Shown: positions 57,607 through 64,000 of the stretch, piece after piece
Layout of the letters: every line of letters begins with the position of its first letter
How positions within the stretch are numbered: the first letter of the stretch is position 1
From: Paracidovorax avenae ATCC 19860
GTDB taxonomy: Bacteria > Pseudomonadota > Gammaproteobacteria > Burkholderiales > Burkholderiaceae_C
Assembly (NCBI RefSeq): GCF_000176855.2
Contig: NC_015138.1
Span: 4,774,001-4,838,000, forward strand
DNA length: 64,000 nucleotides
Direction: 5' to 3'
The notes under the pieces: model-generated
What the model was told of the DNA's origin: nothing
The model's database searches: none
What the model saw: the letters and a program-made list of their open reading frames with translations, nothing else
Made by a program: the position numbers and the translations under genes

Positions 57607-58574
57607 AACGCCTCTCCCTTCCCCTCGGCCCCCGCGCCGCGCGCGGCGCTGCCTGCGCGGCCTCCGCGCTGGCCCTCGCCTGGCTCGCGGCCTGCACCGA
57701 CCGTGGCACCCCCGCGCAGATGCCTGCACCCGAAGCGCCCGCATCCGCGCCGGCCTCCGGCGCAGCCAACGGCGTGGCCATCGCCCGCGGCCGCATCGAG
57801 GTCCAGGGCGGGATGCTCGACCTCACGCCCCTGCAGGAAGGCGTGGTGGACACCGTCGCCGTGCATGAAGGCCAGGCCGTGAAGCGCGGGCAGGTGCTGC
57901 TGCGCCTGTCCGGCACCGGCCTGCAGGCCGAGGCCGAGGTGGCGCAGGCGGAACTGCAGCTGGCGGAGGCGCGCGAACGCGCACGCGCCCAGCAGGTGCC
58001 CGCACTGCGCCGCACGGCCGCCCGGCTCGCCGAAGCCGCCGCCGCCAACGCCGCCGAGCCGCAGCGCGCCGAGGATGCGGCCCAGGCCCTGCGCGCCGCC
58101 GAATCCGATGCCGCCGTGGCGCGTGCGGAGGCCGAAGTGGCGCGCAAGAAGCTCGCCCAGGTGCGCGGCCAGCAGGCCCGCCTCGAGCTGCGCGCCCCCG
58201 AGGACGGCACCGTGGTCCATGTCAGGACCCAGGCCGGCGTGCGCCTGGCGGCCGCAGCCGGCAGCCATGCCGCGATCACGCTGCTGCCGCACCGGCCGCT
58301 GATCGTGCGGGCGGAGGTCAACCAGAACTACGCGGCCGCTGTGAAGCCGGGGATGCGCGCATCGGTCACGACCGACGGCGACGCCGCCCCGGTCGCCCTG
58401 CCCGCCGCGCGGGTGGTGCGCATCAGCCCCGTGCTCGGCGCCTCGCGGCTGCAGGAAGACGCCCAGCGCGGCCCGATGCGGGTCGTGGAGTGCGTGCTCG
58501 AATTCGACAGCCCTCCGGAAGCACGCCCCGGCCAGACCGTGCGCGTGAGCTTTCTTCCCCTGAAGCAGGAATGA
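57603..58574 (+). CDS. Membrane fusion protein of the ABC efflux pump (lipoprotein)
   Basis: 323 residues. A lipobox LAAC with Cys31 suggests lipid anchoring. The lipoyl halves (VVDTVAVHEGQAVKRGQVLL and LELRAPEDGTVVHVRTQAG) flank an Ala/Arg/Glu coiled coil of about 90 residues, and a beta-barrel follows (VKPGMRASVTTDGDAAPVAL). It links permease and outer-membrane factor. Shorter than MacA because the membrane-proximal domain is reduced. Start ATG overlaps the ATPase stop. Confidence 0.9.
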   Translation: MKRLSLPLGPRAARGAACAASALALAWLAACTDRGTPAQMPAPEAPASAPASGAANGVAIARGRIEVQGGMLDLTPLQEGVVDTVAVHEGQAVKRGQVLLRLSGTGLQAEAEVAQAELQLAEARERARAQQVPALRRTAARLAEAAAANAAEPQRAEDAAQALRAAESDAAVARAEAEVARKKLAQVRGQQARLELRAPEDGTVVHVRTQAGVRLAAAAGSHAAITLLPHRPLIVRAEVNQNYAAAVKPGMRASVTTDGDAAPVALPAARVVRISPVLGASRLQEDAQRGPMRVVECVLEFDSPPEARPGQTVRVSFLPLKQE

Positions 58575-58578
58575 CACC

Positions 58579-59328
58579 ATGACGACTGCGTCCTTTCCCC
58601 TGTCCTCGCTCCGGCGCCCGGCCCTTTCCGCCCGGAACCTCGCTGCGTCCCCCGCGGGCTGGATGGTCCAGTGCGACTTCGACGGCACCATCAGCACGCG
58701 GGACGTCACCGACTCCCTGCTGCAGCGCTTCGGCCAGCCCGGCTGGCAGGCACTGGAAGACGCCTGGGAACGCGGCGAGATCGGTTCGCGCGAATGCATG
58801 AAGGGCCAGGTCGCACTGCTGGACATGGACCGCGCCGAGCTCGACGCCCACCTGGAGACCATCGAGGTCGATCCGCATTTCACCGCCTTCGTGCGCGAGG
58901 CCCAGGCCCTGGGCATGCCGGTGCAGGTGGTGAGCGACGGCATCGACTACGCCATCCAGTCCGTGCTGGCCCGCCACGGCCTGGACGGACTGCCCGTGAT
59001 CGCCAACCGCCTCGTGCAGGCCGGACCGCGCCAGTGGCGCCTGGAGTCGCCCTGGGCCAGCGGCAGTTGCGCGCGCGCCAGCGGCAACTGCAAGTGCGAA
59101 CGGCTGGCCGAGCAGCGGGCCGTGCACGGGCGTGTGCTGTTCGTGGGCGACAGCACCTCGGACTTCTGCGTCTCCGGCCGTGCCGACTTCGTCTTCGCCA
59201 AGTACAAGCTCATCGCCCACTGTGAAGCCAACCACATCGCCCACGCGCCGTTCAGCGACTTCTCCGACACGCTGGAGATGCTGCACCAGCTGGACGCACT
59301 GGCTCCGCGCCAGCTGGAGGTGGCATGA
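58579..59328 (+). CDS. HAD-IB phosphatase, MtnX-like
   Basis: 249 residues. Motif I VQCDFDGTISTRD (nucleophile Asp), motif II VVSDGIDYAI and motif IV FVGDSTSDFCVSGRADFVFA, with the small C1 cap between. It resembles phosphoserine- and MtnX-type phosphatases acting on small phosphorylated metabolites. A Cys pair in GNCKCERL is unusual. It follows the fusion-protein gene by 4 bp and overlaps the next gene, so it is made with the pump. Substrate unknown. Confidence 0.85.
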   Translation: MTTASFPLSSLRRPALSARNLAASPAGWMVQCDFDGTISTRDVTDSLLQRFGQPGWQALEDAWERGEIGSRECMKGQVALLDMDRAELDAHLETIEVDPHFTAFVREAQALGMPVQVVSDGIDYAIQSVLARHGLDGLPVIANRLVQAGPRQWRLESPWASGSCARASGNCKCERLAEQRAVHGRVLFVGDSTSDFCVSGRADFVFAKYKLIAHCEANHIAHAPFSDFSDTLEMLHQLDALAPRQLEVA

Positions 59329-60269
59329 ACGCCGCCGCAGCGACCTTGCGGGCCATGGACGACAGCGCCCTGGCCCGCCCCGCGGCCCCCGCGGCCCTGC
59401 ATGGCACCGAACATGAATACCTGCTGGAGGGCCACGGACCGCTCGCCACCACCGGGATCCTGCTGATCCACGGCCTCACCGGTACGCCCAACGAAATGCG
59501 GCTGCTCGCCAAGGGCCTGCACCGCGCGGGCTTCACCGTGCTCGCGGTGCAGCTGGCCGGCCACTGCGGCACGCAGGAAGACCTGATCGCCACGCGCTGG
59601 CAGGACTGGGTGGCCAGCGCCCGGCGCGGCGCGGACCGGCTCATGCAGCTCACCGGACAACCGGTCGTCGCCTGCGGCCTGTCCATGGGCGCACTGCTGG
59701 CGCTGGCCCTGGCCATCGAGCGGCCTCGGCAGGTGGCCGGCGTGGTGGCGTTGTCCACCACCTTCCGCTACGACGGCTGGAGCATGCCGGCCTATACGCG
59801 CCTGGCCTTCCTGCTGCCGCTCTTCCGGGCCCTCGGCATCGGCCGCCGCAGCGTCTTCATGGAAGCACCGCCCTACGGCATCAAGGACGAGGCCCTGCGC
59901 GAACGCGTGGTGTCGCAAATGCATTCGGGCGACAGCGCGGCGGCCGGCCTGCCGGGCAACCCCTGGTGGTCGGTGATCGAGCTGCGGGCGCTTTCCGCCC
60001 ACGTGCGGCGCAACCTGGACGCCGTGCGCGCACCCTGCCTGGTGATGCACGCCCGCAACGACGACATTGCCGCGGCAGGCAACGCCCAGGACATCGTGCG
60101 CGGCGTGCGCCACGCCCCGGTGGAGCTGGTGCTGCTGGACGACAGCTACCACATGATCACCATCGACCGCGACCGCCGCACGGTGCTCGCGCGCACGGTG
60201 GCCTTCGCGGAAGCGGTCGCGCGACAGCGGCAGCAGGAGCCACGGCGCCAGGAAGGCACTGCGCCATGA
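59325..60269 (+). CDS. Alpha/beta hydrolase (Est30-like carboxylesterase)
   Basis: 314 residues. The oxyanion segment LIHGLTGTPNEMRLLAKGLH, the nucleophile elbow GLSMGALLALALA and the terminal catalytic His in LLDDSYHMITIDRDR form a full triad set, with Asp expected in MHARNDDIAAA. Carboxylesterase or monoacylglycerol-lipase type. It overlaps both neighbours by 4 bp. In this operon it may act as an acyl-transferring or thioester-releasing enzyme; that is inference. Confidence 0.87.
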   Translation: MNAAAATLRAMDDSALARPAAPAALHGTEHEYLLEGHGPLATTGILLIHGLTGTPNEMRLLAKGLHRAGFTVLAVQLAGHCGTQEDLIATRWQDWVASARRGADRLMQLTGQPVVACGLSMGALLALALAIERPRQVAGVVALSTTFRYDGWSMPAYTRLAFLLPLFRALGIGRRSVFMEAPPYGIKDEALRERVVSQMHSGDSAAAGLPGNPWWSVIELRALSAHVRRNLDAVRAPCLVMHARNDDIAAAGNAQDIVRGVRHAPVELVLLDDSYHMITIDRDRRTVLARTVAFAEAVARQRQQEPRRQEGTAP

Positions 60270-60652
60270 CGCCAACGGACGGCGGCGGCATCACGCCGCT
60301 GGTGGCCCTGCTGTGGTTCCTGAACATGCTGGTGGACACGGGCGGGCAACTGGCCTTCAAGGCCGCCGCCACGGCCGACCCGCGCGCGGGCAGCGGCCTG
60401 GCGCGCTGGATCTGGATGGCGCGCAGGCCCTGGATCTGGATCGGCGTCGGCTGCTACGTGGCCGAATTCCTGGTCTGGCTGGCGTTCCTGTCCCTCGTGC
60501 CGCTGTCCGACGGCGTGCTGCTGGGTTCGATCAACATCGTGGCCGTGATGATCGCCGGCCGCTTCCTGTTCCGCGAAAAGCTCTCGCCGATGCGGGTGGC
60601 GGGCATCCTGCTGGTGTCGGCGGGCGTGGCCGTCGTCGGCCTGAAGGGGTGA
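60266..60652 (+). CDS. Small DMT/EamA-type membrane protein A
   Basis: 128 residues with four membrane spans (about 10-30, 50-72, 74-96 and 102-124), an SMR-like half transporter (LVDTGGQLAFKAAA near the start, GSINIVAVMIAGRFLFREKL before the last span). A second small DMT gene follows at once, as in ArnE/ArnF lipid-carrier flippases, so the two may form a heterodimer. Start ATG overlaps the hydrolase stop. Confidence 0.82.
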   Translation: MTPTDGGGITPLVALLWFLNMLVDTGGQLAFKAAATADPRAGSGLARWIWMARRPWIWIGVGCYVAEFLVWLAFLSLVPLSDGVLLGSINIVAVMIAGRFLFREKLSPMRVAGILLVSAGVAVVGLKG

Positions 60653-60656
60653 CGCC

Positions 60657-61070
60657 GTGCGACGCTTCTACGCCATCGGCTTTCTCGTCCTCGTCGCCTT
60701 CGACACGCTCGCGCAGATCAGCTTCAAGCTGGCGGGCGAACACGCGCTGCCGCTGGAGTTCTCCAGCGCCTGGCTGTCGCGGGTCTTCGGACAGCCCTGG
60801 ATCTACGGTGCCTTCGTGGGCTACGTGGGCGCCTTCTTCACCTGGATGACGCTGCTGGAGCACGCGCCCATCGGCCCGGCCTTCGCGGCATCGCACCTCG
60901 AGGTCGTCTCCGTGCTGGCGCTTTCGGCCCTCCTGTTCAACGAGCCCATCGGCTGGCCGCAGCTGCTGGGCGCCGCGCTCATCGCCGCCGGCATCGCCTG
61001 CCTGGCCCGCAGCGAGGCCGAGGAGCAGGCGCCGCCAGCCGCTCCCCCACCCGCGCCCCATGGCGCCTGA
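60657..61070 (+). CDS. Small DMT/EamA-type membrane protein B
   Basis: 137 residues from GTG 60657, four membrane spans (AIGFLVLVAFDTLAQISFKL first, LLGAALIAAGIACLA last) and the Glu/Pro/Ala-rich end. Its opening AQISFKLAGEHAL parallels that of the first protein, supporting a paired half-transporter. Its end overlaps the aminotransferase gene by 11 bp. Confidence 0.82.
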   Translation: MRRFYAIGFLVLVAFDTLAQISFKLAGEHALPLEFSSAWLSRVFGQPWIYGAFVGYVGAFFTWMTLLEHAPIGPAFAASHLEVVSVLALSALLFNEPIGWPQLLGAALIAAGIACLARSEAEEQAPPAAPPPAPHGA

Positions 61071-62310
61071 GGCGCCGCCCACCGCCGGCCTGCCGCTGGG
61101 CTGGCGCGACCTGCTGCCCGGCGGCGATGCAGACCTCGGCGGTGCGCTGGCGCGCTTCCTGGGCGTGCCGTCGGTGCAGGTGGAATGCTCCGGCACCGCA
61201 GCGCTGGTGGTGGCGCTCACGGCCCTGCGCGAACATGAGCCCGCGCGCGACGAGGTCATCGCCCCGGCCTACACCTGCCCCCTGGTCGCCCTGGCGGCCG
61301 CGCACTGCGGCCTGCGGCTGCGCGTGTGCGACCTGCGGCCCGCCAGCCTGGACCTGGGCCCCGATGCCCTGGCCGCGCTCTGCGGTCCACGCACCCTGGC
61401 CGTGCTGCCCACCCACCTGGCGGGCCGCGTGACCGACGTGGCGCCGGTGCGCGCCGTTGCCCATGCGGCCGGCGCCCGCGTCATCGAGGACGCGGCCCAG
61501 GCCCTGGGCGCGCGCGAGCAGGGCGGCGCCTGCGTCGGCACCACGGGCAGCGATATGGTCTTCTTCAGCCTGGCCGTGGGCAAGGGGCTCACGATCTACG
61601 AAGGCGGTGCGCTGGTGGTGGCCGATCCCGGCCTGCGCGCAGCCTGCGCGCGCGCCGCGCGGACCGTGGCCCCCTGGCGTCGGGGCTGGGAGCTGCGCCG
61701 CAGCGCCGAGCTGCTGGGCTATGCCGCGCTCTACCGCCCGGCCGGCCTGCCGCTGGCCTATGGCCTGCCGCTGCGGCGGGCGCTGGCACAGGGCGACCGC
61801 ATCGCCGCGGCGGGCGACGATTTCGACGATGCCATTCCGCTGCACCAGGTCGGCCGCTGGCGCCGCGCCGTGGGCGTGCGCGCACTGGCCCGCCTGCCCG
61901 CCTGGCTGGCCGGAGGCGAGGCACGGGCCCGGCACCGCATGGCCTTGCTGCGCGAGCGCATTCCTGAACTGCAGGTGATCGGGGACAGCGGCGCCGTGCC
62001 GGGCGCGCGGGGCACCTGGCCCACGCTGCTGGTGCTGCTGCCCGATGCCGCCCGGCGCGAGGCCGCCATCGCCGCGCTGTGGAGCCGGGGCCTGGGCGTG
62101 AGCCTGCCCTTCGTGCATGCGCTGCCCGACTACCCCCGCTATGCGCGGCACATCGCCCCGGGCCCGCAAGAGGGCTGGCCGCATGCCCGGGATTTCGCTG
62201 CCCGCGTGCTCGCCGTCGGCAACAGCCCCTGGCTGGACGACGCCGGCTTCGACCGGATCTGCACAGTGCTGCAGCAGGTGTGCGGATCGGCGGATGAGCC
62301 GGTCCGCTAG
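61060..62310 (+). CDS. DegT/DnrJ/EryC1-family aminotransferase
   Basis: 416 residues of the PLP fold type I sugar-aminotransferase family: ECSGTAALVVALTAL near the N-terminus, PAYTCPLVALAAAHCGL, the PLP-holding Asp in ARVIEDAAQALGA and the Schiff-base Lys in FFSLAVGKGLTIYEGGA. Family members transfer amino groups to keto sugars or related keto compounds. The C-terminal part is less typical. Last gene of the nine-gene run; it ends 12 bp from a convergent gene. Confidence 0.88.
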   Translation: MAPEAPPTAGLPLGWRDLLPGGDADLGGALARFLGVPSVQVECSGTAALVVALTALREHEPARDEVIAPAYTCPLVALAAAHCGLRLRVCDLRPASLDLGPDALAALCGPRTLAVLPTHLAGRVTDVAPVRAVAHAAGARVIEDAAQALGAREQGGACVGTTGSDMVFFSLAVGKGLTIYEGGALVVADPGLRAACARAARTVAPWRRGWELRRSAELLGYAALYRPAGLPLAYGLPLRRALAQGDRIAAAGDDFDDAIPLHQVGRWRRAVGVRALARLPAWLAGGEARARHRMALLRERIPELQVIGDSGAVPGARGTWPTLLVLLPDAARREAAIAALWSRGLGVSLPFVHALPDYPRYARHIAPGPQEGWPHARDFAARVLAVGNSPWLDDAGFDRICTVLQQVCGSADEPVR

Positions 62311-62322
62311 ATCAACGCGCCG

Positions 62323-63231
62323 TCAGCCGTCCGTCTCCAGCATATCGAGCAGCCACATGTTGAACGCGGCCTGCGCGGCCTGCCAGGCCGGCAGGTCGGC
62401 ATGCTCCGTGCCGGTCTGCTGCCCGTCGCCTGCGCTCAGCCATCGCTTCCAGGCCGTGGCGTAGCGGTGGGTGGAGACGTCGCCCGTCACGTCGCTGCCC
62501 ACGACGCAGTTGCGCAGGCTGCCGATGACCGCAGCGGCATGGCGCGTCTCCAGCGTGCCCTGGTCCCAGTTCGTGCGCACCACGCGGGGAGAAAACACGT
62601 CCTTGTCCACACTGAAATAGGTGGGCACCCGCTGCCGCTCGAGCATGCGCGCCAGTTCGCCGATCAGGGCGTCCGCGTCCGGGAACGCGCGGAACCGGTC
62701 CGCGATGCCCAGCCAGCGTGCCCAGCGCGTGTCCACGCCGCTGCTCCAGTAGGTGAGCCGGCCCGCGCGCAGCGGCGCGAGGTAGTTCTCCCACGCATGG
62801 CCCGTGCCGATGTCGCCCGAGGTAATGCCCACCACGTGCACGTGCGAGACCTGGGGCAGCAGCGCCACCCGCCGCACCCACGAGCCGCAATGCACCCCGA
62901 AGGGAAAGCGCATGTTGTCCGGGTGGTTGTCCAGCACCACCACCCGCAGCGGCTGAGCCGCGGAGAACCCGTGGGCGGCGATGCAGCGCTCGATGAGCGG
63001 CCAGCTCAGGTGGTGGAAATCGCCGCTGCCCATGAACACCGTGCCGTGCGCCGCCACCGGCGGCATGGCCAGTTCCAGCGCCTGCCGGAACGCACGCATC
63101 GTGCACATGCCACAGCCGAAGCGGATGCGCTCCTGCCATGCCGGCGCCAGCGGCAGGCGGACCTCCCCGGGCAGCCCGCCCACGGAACCGTCCACGTCGA
63201 GCACCACCGGGGGCCGCACCGCGCCGCTCAT
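62323..63231 (-). CDS. Arginase/ureohydrolase-fold protein
   Basis: 302 residues. Metal-ligand motifs of the ureohydrolase fold can be seen in altered form: FMGSGDFHHLSWP, DNHPD (Asp-x-His-x-Asp) in VVVLDNHPDNMRFPFG, and SVDKDVFSP for the second Asp pair. FGCGMCTMRAF with two Cys near residue 40 is unusual. The substrate is not arginine by sequence alone; it may cleave an amidine or guanidine group or act on an amide. Translationally coupled (4-bp overlap) to the upstream GNAT-like gene. Confidence 0.6.
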   Translation of the reverse strand: MSGAVRPPVVLDVDGSVGGLPGEVRLPLAPAWQERIRFGCGMCTMRAFRQALELAMPPVAAHGTVFMGSGDFHHLSWPLIERCIAAHGFSAAQPLRVVVLDNHPDNMRFPFGVHCGSWVRRVALLPQVSHVHVVGITSGDIGTGHAWENYLAPLRAGRLTYWSSGVDTRWARWLGIADRFRAFPDADALIGELARMLERQRVPTYFSVDKDVFSPRVVRTNWDQGTLETRHAAAVIGSLRNCVVGSDVTGDVSTHRYATAWKRWLSAGDGQQTGTEHADLPAWQAAQAAFNMWLLDMLETDG

Positions 63232-64000
63232 GCCGCGTCCTCCACGCTGTCCTTCCAGCGCCGGTCGCTTTCGAAATGGCCCGAGAATCGCCGGGCCAGC
63301 GCGCGCAGCAGCGGGTTGCGCACATACACGGCATGCCGCGTCCAGGTGAAACTCGCGCCCAGGCTGCGCTTGACCTCGGGGTCGGTCCAGCCCGCGATGT
63401 AGTGGGTCAGGCCCCGCTCGACCGCATATTCCAGGTTGACCATCCAGCTCACGAAATACAGGTTGACCTCGCGCGCGGCGGGGTAGGACAGGCCGATGTA
63501 CTTGTCCACGAGGCGCCCCGCGTGCTCGTAGCAGAGGTTCCAGCCCAGCAGCGCATCGGTGCCGGCATGCCGGTACTCGAAGACGATGCCGCCGCTGGCG
63601 CCGTCACGCAGCACCGCGGCGAAGAAATCCCGGGTCAGCCGGTCGAAATGCACCTCGCTCTGCGCATGCACGGCCTCGTAGAGCGCGTAGCAGGCATCCA
63701 CCCGCGCATCGTCGGCATAGGCATCGCCCGTGGGCACGCGCTCGATCCGCAGCTGTGACCGGCTGCGGAGCTTGCGCCGCAGGTTGCTGCGGCGGCTGGA
63801 GGACAGGCGCGCCAGATATTCGTCCAGGTTCCCGAAGTCGATGGGTACATAGGCCAGCGCCTGGCCCTCGACCAGCACGAAGCCCTGCCGCACGCAGGCC
63901 TCGACCAGCGCCTGGGCATAGGCGTTGTCCTCCGGGGCCAGCAGCGGCGAATCCTGTGGAAGATCCTTCGCGATCACCAGCGCGAAAGCACGGCCCGGAC
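63228..64000 (-). CDS. GNAT-like acyltransferase, 5' end outside the window
   Basis: At least 256 residues; the frame is open to the window edge (GRAFALVIAKDLPQDSPLLA), so the GTG at 63977 is not the real start. Features of the BioF2/FemAB-like acetyltransferase_6 group: SSSRRSNLRRKLRSR, LLGWNLCYEHAGRLVDKYIG and LTHYIAGWTDPEVKRSLGA. These enzymes join amino or acyl groups to a carrier or cell-wall-like acceptor. It shares a transcript with the arginase-fold gene and points at the DegT operon, so it may belong to the same pathway. Confidence 0.7.
   Translation of the reverse strand, partial: PGRAFALVIAKDLPQDSPLLAPEDNAYAQALVEACVRQGFVLVEGQALAYVPIDFGNLDEYLARLSSSRRSNLRRKLRSRSQLRIERVPTGDAYADDARVDACYALYEAVHAQSEVHFDRLTRDFFAAVLRDGASGGIVFEYRHAGTDALLGWNLCYEHAGRLVDKYIGLSYPAAREVNLYFVSWMVNLEYAVERGLTHYIAGWTDPEVKRSLGASFTWTRHAVYVRNPLLRALARRFSGHFESDRRWKDSVEDAA

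Overview
The window is high-GC DNA from a betaproteobacterium, most likely Acidovorax or a close Comamonadaceae relative. This is inferred from gene content: XrtH exosortase, several tctC/Bug-type binding proteins, a PAAR/Rhs effector, a plant-polymer-type GH98 enzyme, many chemoreceptors and a ybhP-clsB-ybhN operon. No rRNA, tRNA or CRISPR array was recognised.

Layout. (1) 1-1939, minus: the 5' part of an OprB-like porin, then exosortase H and its partner membrane protein. (2) 2183-9790: an Rhs polymorphic-toxin locus. The Rhs gene is cut by a 1287-bp IS5-family element with a 4-bp target duplication. Removing the IS and one duplication copy restores a 1658-residue protein. Behind it lie a toxin tip with an ATGA-coupled candidate immunity gene, then a displaced remnant of a second tip with its own overlapping AT-rich candidate immunity gene. 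Several frameshifts are suspected here. (3) 9860-21923: a secreted small protein, htpG, a PAS hybrid histidine kinase, an RluF/RsuA-type pseudouridine synthase, a membrane GGDEF-EAL protein coupled to a cupredoxin-like protein, a chemoreceptor with a good sigma-54 promoter, and a Crp/Fnr regulator. (4) 21999-31433: a GH98 lipoprotein, cysteine synthase, the ybhP-clsB-ybhN-like operon, a FAD oxidoreductase and a YXWGXW lipoprotein. (5) 31551-33196: a second chemoreceptor with a near-consensus sigma-28 promoter. (6) 33246-46898: an eleven-gene minus-strand catabolic operon (bifunctional hydratase/dehydrogenase, paired acyl-CoA dehydrogenases, enoyl-CoA hydratase, class III CoA-transferase, three Bug binding proteins, EtfBA, class II aldolase) facing a divergent LysR gene, with a perfect palindrome between them. 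(7) 46921-52000: LysE exporter/Lrp pair, HtpX, DUF3025 protein, NYN-domain protein, dihydroorotase. (8) 52216-64000: a two-component system divergent from a tightly packed nine-gene operon. That operon encodes an outer-membrane factor, ABC permease, ATPase and membrane fusion protein, followed by a HAD phosphatase, alpha/beta hydrolase, two small DMT proteins and a DegT/DnrJ aminotransferase. It converges on an arginase-fold protein and a GNAT-like protein that leaves the window.

The last region is the best candidate for an undescribed system: a complete tripartite ABC exporter is fused transcriptionally to a small set of tailoring enzymes and faces its own two-component regulator. The Rhs locus is the second: it looks like a polymorphic effector recently switched off by an IS, with a toxin/immunity graveyard behind it.
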